Positions 62,005 to 64,000 of a stretch of DNA of 64,000 nucleotides are shown here, one piece after another (the stretch's first letter is position 1; each line of letters starts with the position of its first letter). The notes under the pieces are model-generated. The model searched no databases. It was not told where the DNA came from and was given only the letters and a program-made list of their open reading frames with translations. The position numbers and the translations under genes are program-made. The DNA is from Caulobacter sp. Root343 (lineage in GTDB: Bacteria; Pseudomonadota; Alphaproteobacteria; Caulobacterales; Caulobacteraceae): assembly GCF_001425745.1 (NCBI RefSeq), contig NZ_LMDF01000006.1, positions 354,505 through 418,504 of the forward strand, written 5' to 3'.

Positions 62005-63938
62005 TGATGCGTATTTCTGTTGCTAGTCTTGGCGTACTCGCCGCCTTCGCCCTGTCGGCAAACGCGTTTGCCGCGCCGCCGGGTCCGCCCGCGGCGAGCG
62101 CTGCCCAGGCCAAGGCGCCGGCGGCTGAACGCGAGGCGGCCTATACCTTCGCGTTTCAGGACGCCGATGTGCAGCAGGCCGCCCAGGAGGTGTTCGGCGC
62201 GATTGGCGTGCCCTACGTCATCGACCCGTCGGTTACGGGGAAGATTTCGTTTCGCATCGAGCAAAGGCTGACCAGGGTTCAACTGCTTCAGGCGTTCGAA
62301 GCGGCGTTGGCGGCCAACGACATCGCGCTCGTCCGTGACGGTGACAGCGTCGTGGTCACCGCCAAGACCAAGGCCCGCGCCTCGGCCGCCTTACGTCCCG
62401 TCGGCGAGGGCGCCCGGCGTCTGGGCTATGAGATCGTCGCGGTTCCGCTCTCCTACGCGTCCGCGACCGAGGTGGCCAAGGCGCTGGAGGCGATCTCCGG
62501 CCCCGGTTCCGTGGTCTATGCCGACGAGCGCCTTGGCCTGCTGGTGTTGGGTGGCGGCGGCCAGGAACTTCAGGCCGCGCTGGAGGCGATCAAGATCTTC
62601 GACCAAAGCGGTCTGCAGGGCTCGCGGATCCGCTGGTTCGACCTTTCCAGCGCCGCCGCCACGACCGTGGCGGACGAGCTGGAGACGATGATCAGCGCGG
62701 CCAAGCTCTCCGGGATCACGGTTTTGCCGCTCAAGCGTCTGAACGGCATCCTCGTGCTGGGGCAGACGAGCAAGGCCCTGGACGAAGTGTCGCCGTGGAT
62801 CTCGCGGCTCGACACGCCAGTGCGCGACGCCGTGGCCGGGTTCTGGGTCTATCATCCCAAAAATACGTCAGCCGAAGCGCTCAGCCGCACACTGGCCGGC
62901 CTAGTCGGCGGTCAAGTCTCGGCTGGCGATACCGAAGCTTCGTCGCGAAGCGTCCCGTCTACGGCGGTGGACATTAAAACCGCGGGTGTCACCCCGGCCT
63001 CTTCCAGCGGGCCGGCGCCACGCGCGACAGGCGGCGAAGAGAACGTGCGTGTCGCGGTCGACAAGGACACCAACACCCTGATCATCTCGGCTCCGATCTG
63101 GCGATGGTTGCCCATCCAGCGGATGTTGGCCGAGCTTGATCGACCGCAGGCTCAGATTCTGATCGAGGCGTCGGTCCTCGAAGTCACCTTGGGAGACAAC
63201 TTCCGTTTCGGGGTGGACTGGACGGTATTTGGCAACGACCACCACATTCAAGCTAGCAGCATCGGCAATCGGGCCGGCGCGATCACGCCGAGCTATCCAG
63301 GCTTTTCACTCACCTTTCTGGACACCGACGTTCAGGCGGCGATCTCGGCGCTGGGATCGCGGACCAGCGTGGAAGTGGTGTCGGCGCCCAAGATCATCAC
63401 GCTGGATAACCGCACGGCGCGCCTGCAAGTCGGCGATCAGGTGCCGATCGTCACCCAAACCTCGCAAAATACGTCCACGCCCAACGCGCCCGTGATCAAC
63501 AATGTCGATTACCGCAACAGCGGCGTCATCCTCAATGTGACGCCGCGCGTCGCCGGCGAGAACCGCATTGTTCTGGATATCTCCCAGGAGGTCAGTTCGG
63601 TTGTCCAGACCGACACTTCCGGCATCGACTCGCCGACGATCCAGCAGCGCAAGTTCGAGAGCACGCTCACCTTGCGTGACGGCGGCGTCGTGGCTTTGGG
63701 GGGGCTCATTAGCCGTACGCGAAATAGCGGCAATACCGGCATTCCGGGACTGAAGGACGTTCCGGGCCTGGGCCGTCTCTTCAGCACCAACAATCACGAG
63801 GGCGCGCGAACCGAGCTGATCGTGTTGCTGCGCGCCAGGGTGATGGTCGAACCCGATCAGAGTGATGGGGTCATGCGGTCGCTGTTCGATGACATGCGTG
63901 AACTGAAGGCGAGGGGACTGCTCGATGGGCGGCTCTGA
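62004..63938 (+). CDS. gspD: type II secretion secretin
   Basis: Forms the outer-membrane pore. The 644-aa protein has a signal peptide (about 1-24, ALSANAFAA), N0 domain (YTFAFQDADVQQAAQEVFGAIGVPYVIDP), N1-N3 repeats (about 150-330) and the secretin domain (about 370-630) with VEVVSAPKIITLDNRTARLQVGDQVPIV, the YRNSGVILNVTPRV core and RDGGVVALGGLISRT...GIPGLKDVPGLGRLF signature. GTG 62001, ATG 62004 and ATG 62007 are all in frame; 62004 touches the previous stop. There is no obvious pilotin-binding tail. Confidence 0.95.
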   Translation: MMRISVASLGVLAAFALSANAFAAPPGPPAASAAQAKAPAAEREAAYTFAFQDADVQQAAQEVFGAIGVPYVIDPSVTGKISFRIEQRLTRVQLLQAFEAALAANDIALVRDGDSVVVTAKTKARASAALRPVGEGARRLGYEIVAVPLSYASATEVAKALEAISGPGSVVYADERLGLLVLGGGGQELQAALEAIKIFDQSGLQGSRIRWFDLSSAAATTVADELETMISAAKLSGITVLPLKRLNGILVLGQTSKALDEVSPWISRLDTPVRDAVAGFWVYHPKNTSAEALSRTLAGLVGGQVSAGDTEASSRSVPSTAVDIKTAGVTPASSSGPAPRATGGEENVRVAVDKDTNTLIISAPIWRWLPIQRMLAELDRPQAQILIEASVLEVTLGDNFRFGVDWTVFGNDHHIQASSIGNRAGAITPSYPGFSLTFLDTDVQAAISALGSRTSVEVVSAPKIITLDNRTARLQVGDQVPIVTQTSQNTSTPNAPVINNVDYRNSGVILNVTPRVAGENRIVLDISQEVSSVVQTDTSGIDSPTIQQRKFESTLTLRDGGVVALGGLISRTRNSGNTGIPGLKDVPGLGRLFSTNNHEGARTELIVLLRARVMVEPDQSDGVMRSLFDDMRELKARGLLDGRL

Positions 63939-64000
63939 GCAGGACGGCTACGCCACGCCGGCTGCGGCCGTGATCTCGATGGCGGTCGCGGCAATGGCGA
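63925..64000 (+). CDS. start of a pseudopilin gene (GspK-like), truncated by window end
   Basis: ATG 63925 lies 14 bases inside gspD and reads MGGSEQDG|YATPAAAVISMAVAAMA, a leader with Gly before the cut and a hydrophobic helix. Lack of Glu at position 5 would suit GspK, the atypical pseudopilin. Only 25 codons are visible. Confidence 0.55.
   Translation, partial: MGGSEQDGYATPAAAVISMAVAAMA

Overview
This window looks like a chromosome segment of a high-GC alphaproteobacterium, most likely a member of the Caulobacterales (Caulobacter-like). That is an inference from gene content: a TonB-dependent receptor next to a uronate/xylan catabolic locus, several Tat-exported hydrolases, short ATGA/GTGA gene overlaps and very high GC in the flanks. 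No organism name can be read from the sequence itself.

Region 1 (1-18.1 kb) is a glucuronate/glucuronoxylan use locus. It holds a GntR/FadR-type repressor, mannonate dehydratase (manD), a secreted 633-aa protein of unknown family, a hexuronate MFS permease, a GH43 beta-xylosidase, a TauD-type dioxygenase, a second MFS permease, a GH3 beta-glucosidase/xylosidase, a GH2 beta-glucuronidase with the uronate-recognising NxK motif, and a TonB-dependent receptor. Four copies of a TGG-N5-CCA palindrome lie before manD, the 633-aa gene and the beta-glucuronidase gene, and suggest one regulon under the GntR protein. A DUF6894-like small protein and an iron-permease-family protein sit inside the locus. 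Region 2 (18.4-20.2 kb) has a TetR regulator, a 100-bp inverted repeat, an MmcQ/YjbR protein and msrA.

Region 3 (20.3-50.7 kb) is the main accessory feature. A tRNA-Ser(GGA) gene is followed by a frameshifted tyrosine integrase. A 17-bp copy of the tRNA 3' end plus flank recurs at 50661-50677, so about 30.3 kb is bracketed as an integrative element, and GGTCAAAG-type sequences lie just inside both ends. The cargo is a surface-polysaccharide locus (initiating sugar transferase, epimerase, six glycosyltransferases, Wzx flippase, Wzy polymerase, gmd, fcl, methyltransferase, two acyltransferases), a DUF1800/DUF1501 pair, an unknown Cys-containing protein and a tRNA-Cys. The right-hand part is a mosaic: a tailspike C-terminal fragment, a RES/Xre-type toxin-antitoxin pair, an intact second integrase, a complete phage tailspike gene without any virion genes, decayed small genes and an XRE regulator. 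A 13-bp motif GCTAC[G/T]TATCGTC recurs four times in this mosaic.

Region 4 (50.8-59 kb) resumes the backbone with an Abhydrolase_10-type protein, a Tat-exported GH2 beta-galactosidase-like enzyme, an acyltransferase and a Tat-exported PhoD-type phosphatase. Region 5 (59.1-64 kb) is the start of a type II secretion operon (two pseudopilins, GspL-, GspM- and GspC/N-like proteins, secretin GspD, and the start of a third pseudopilin) whose genes overlap by a few bases and which runs off the right edge.
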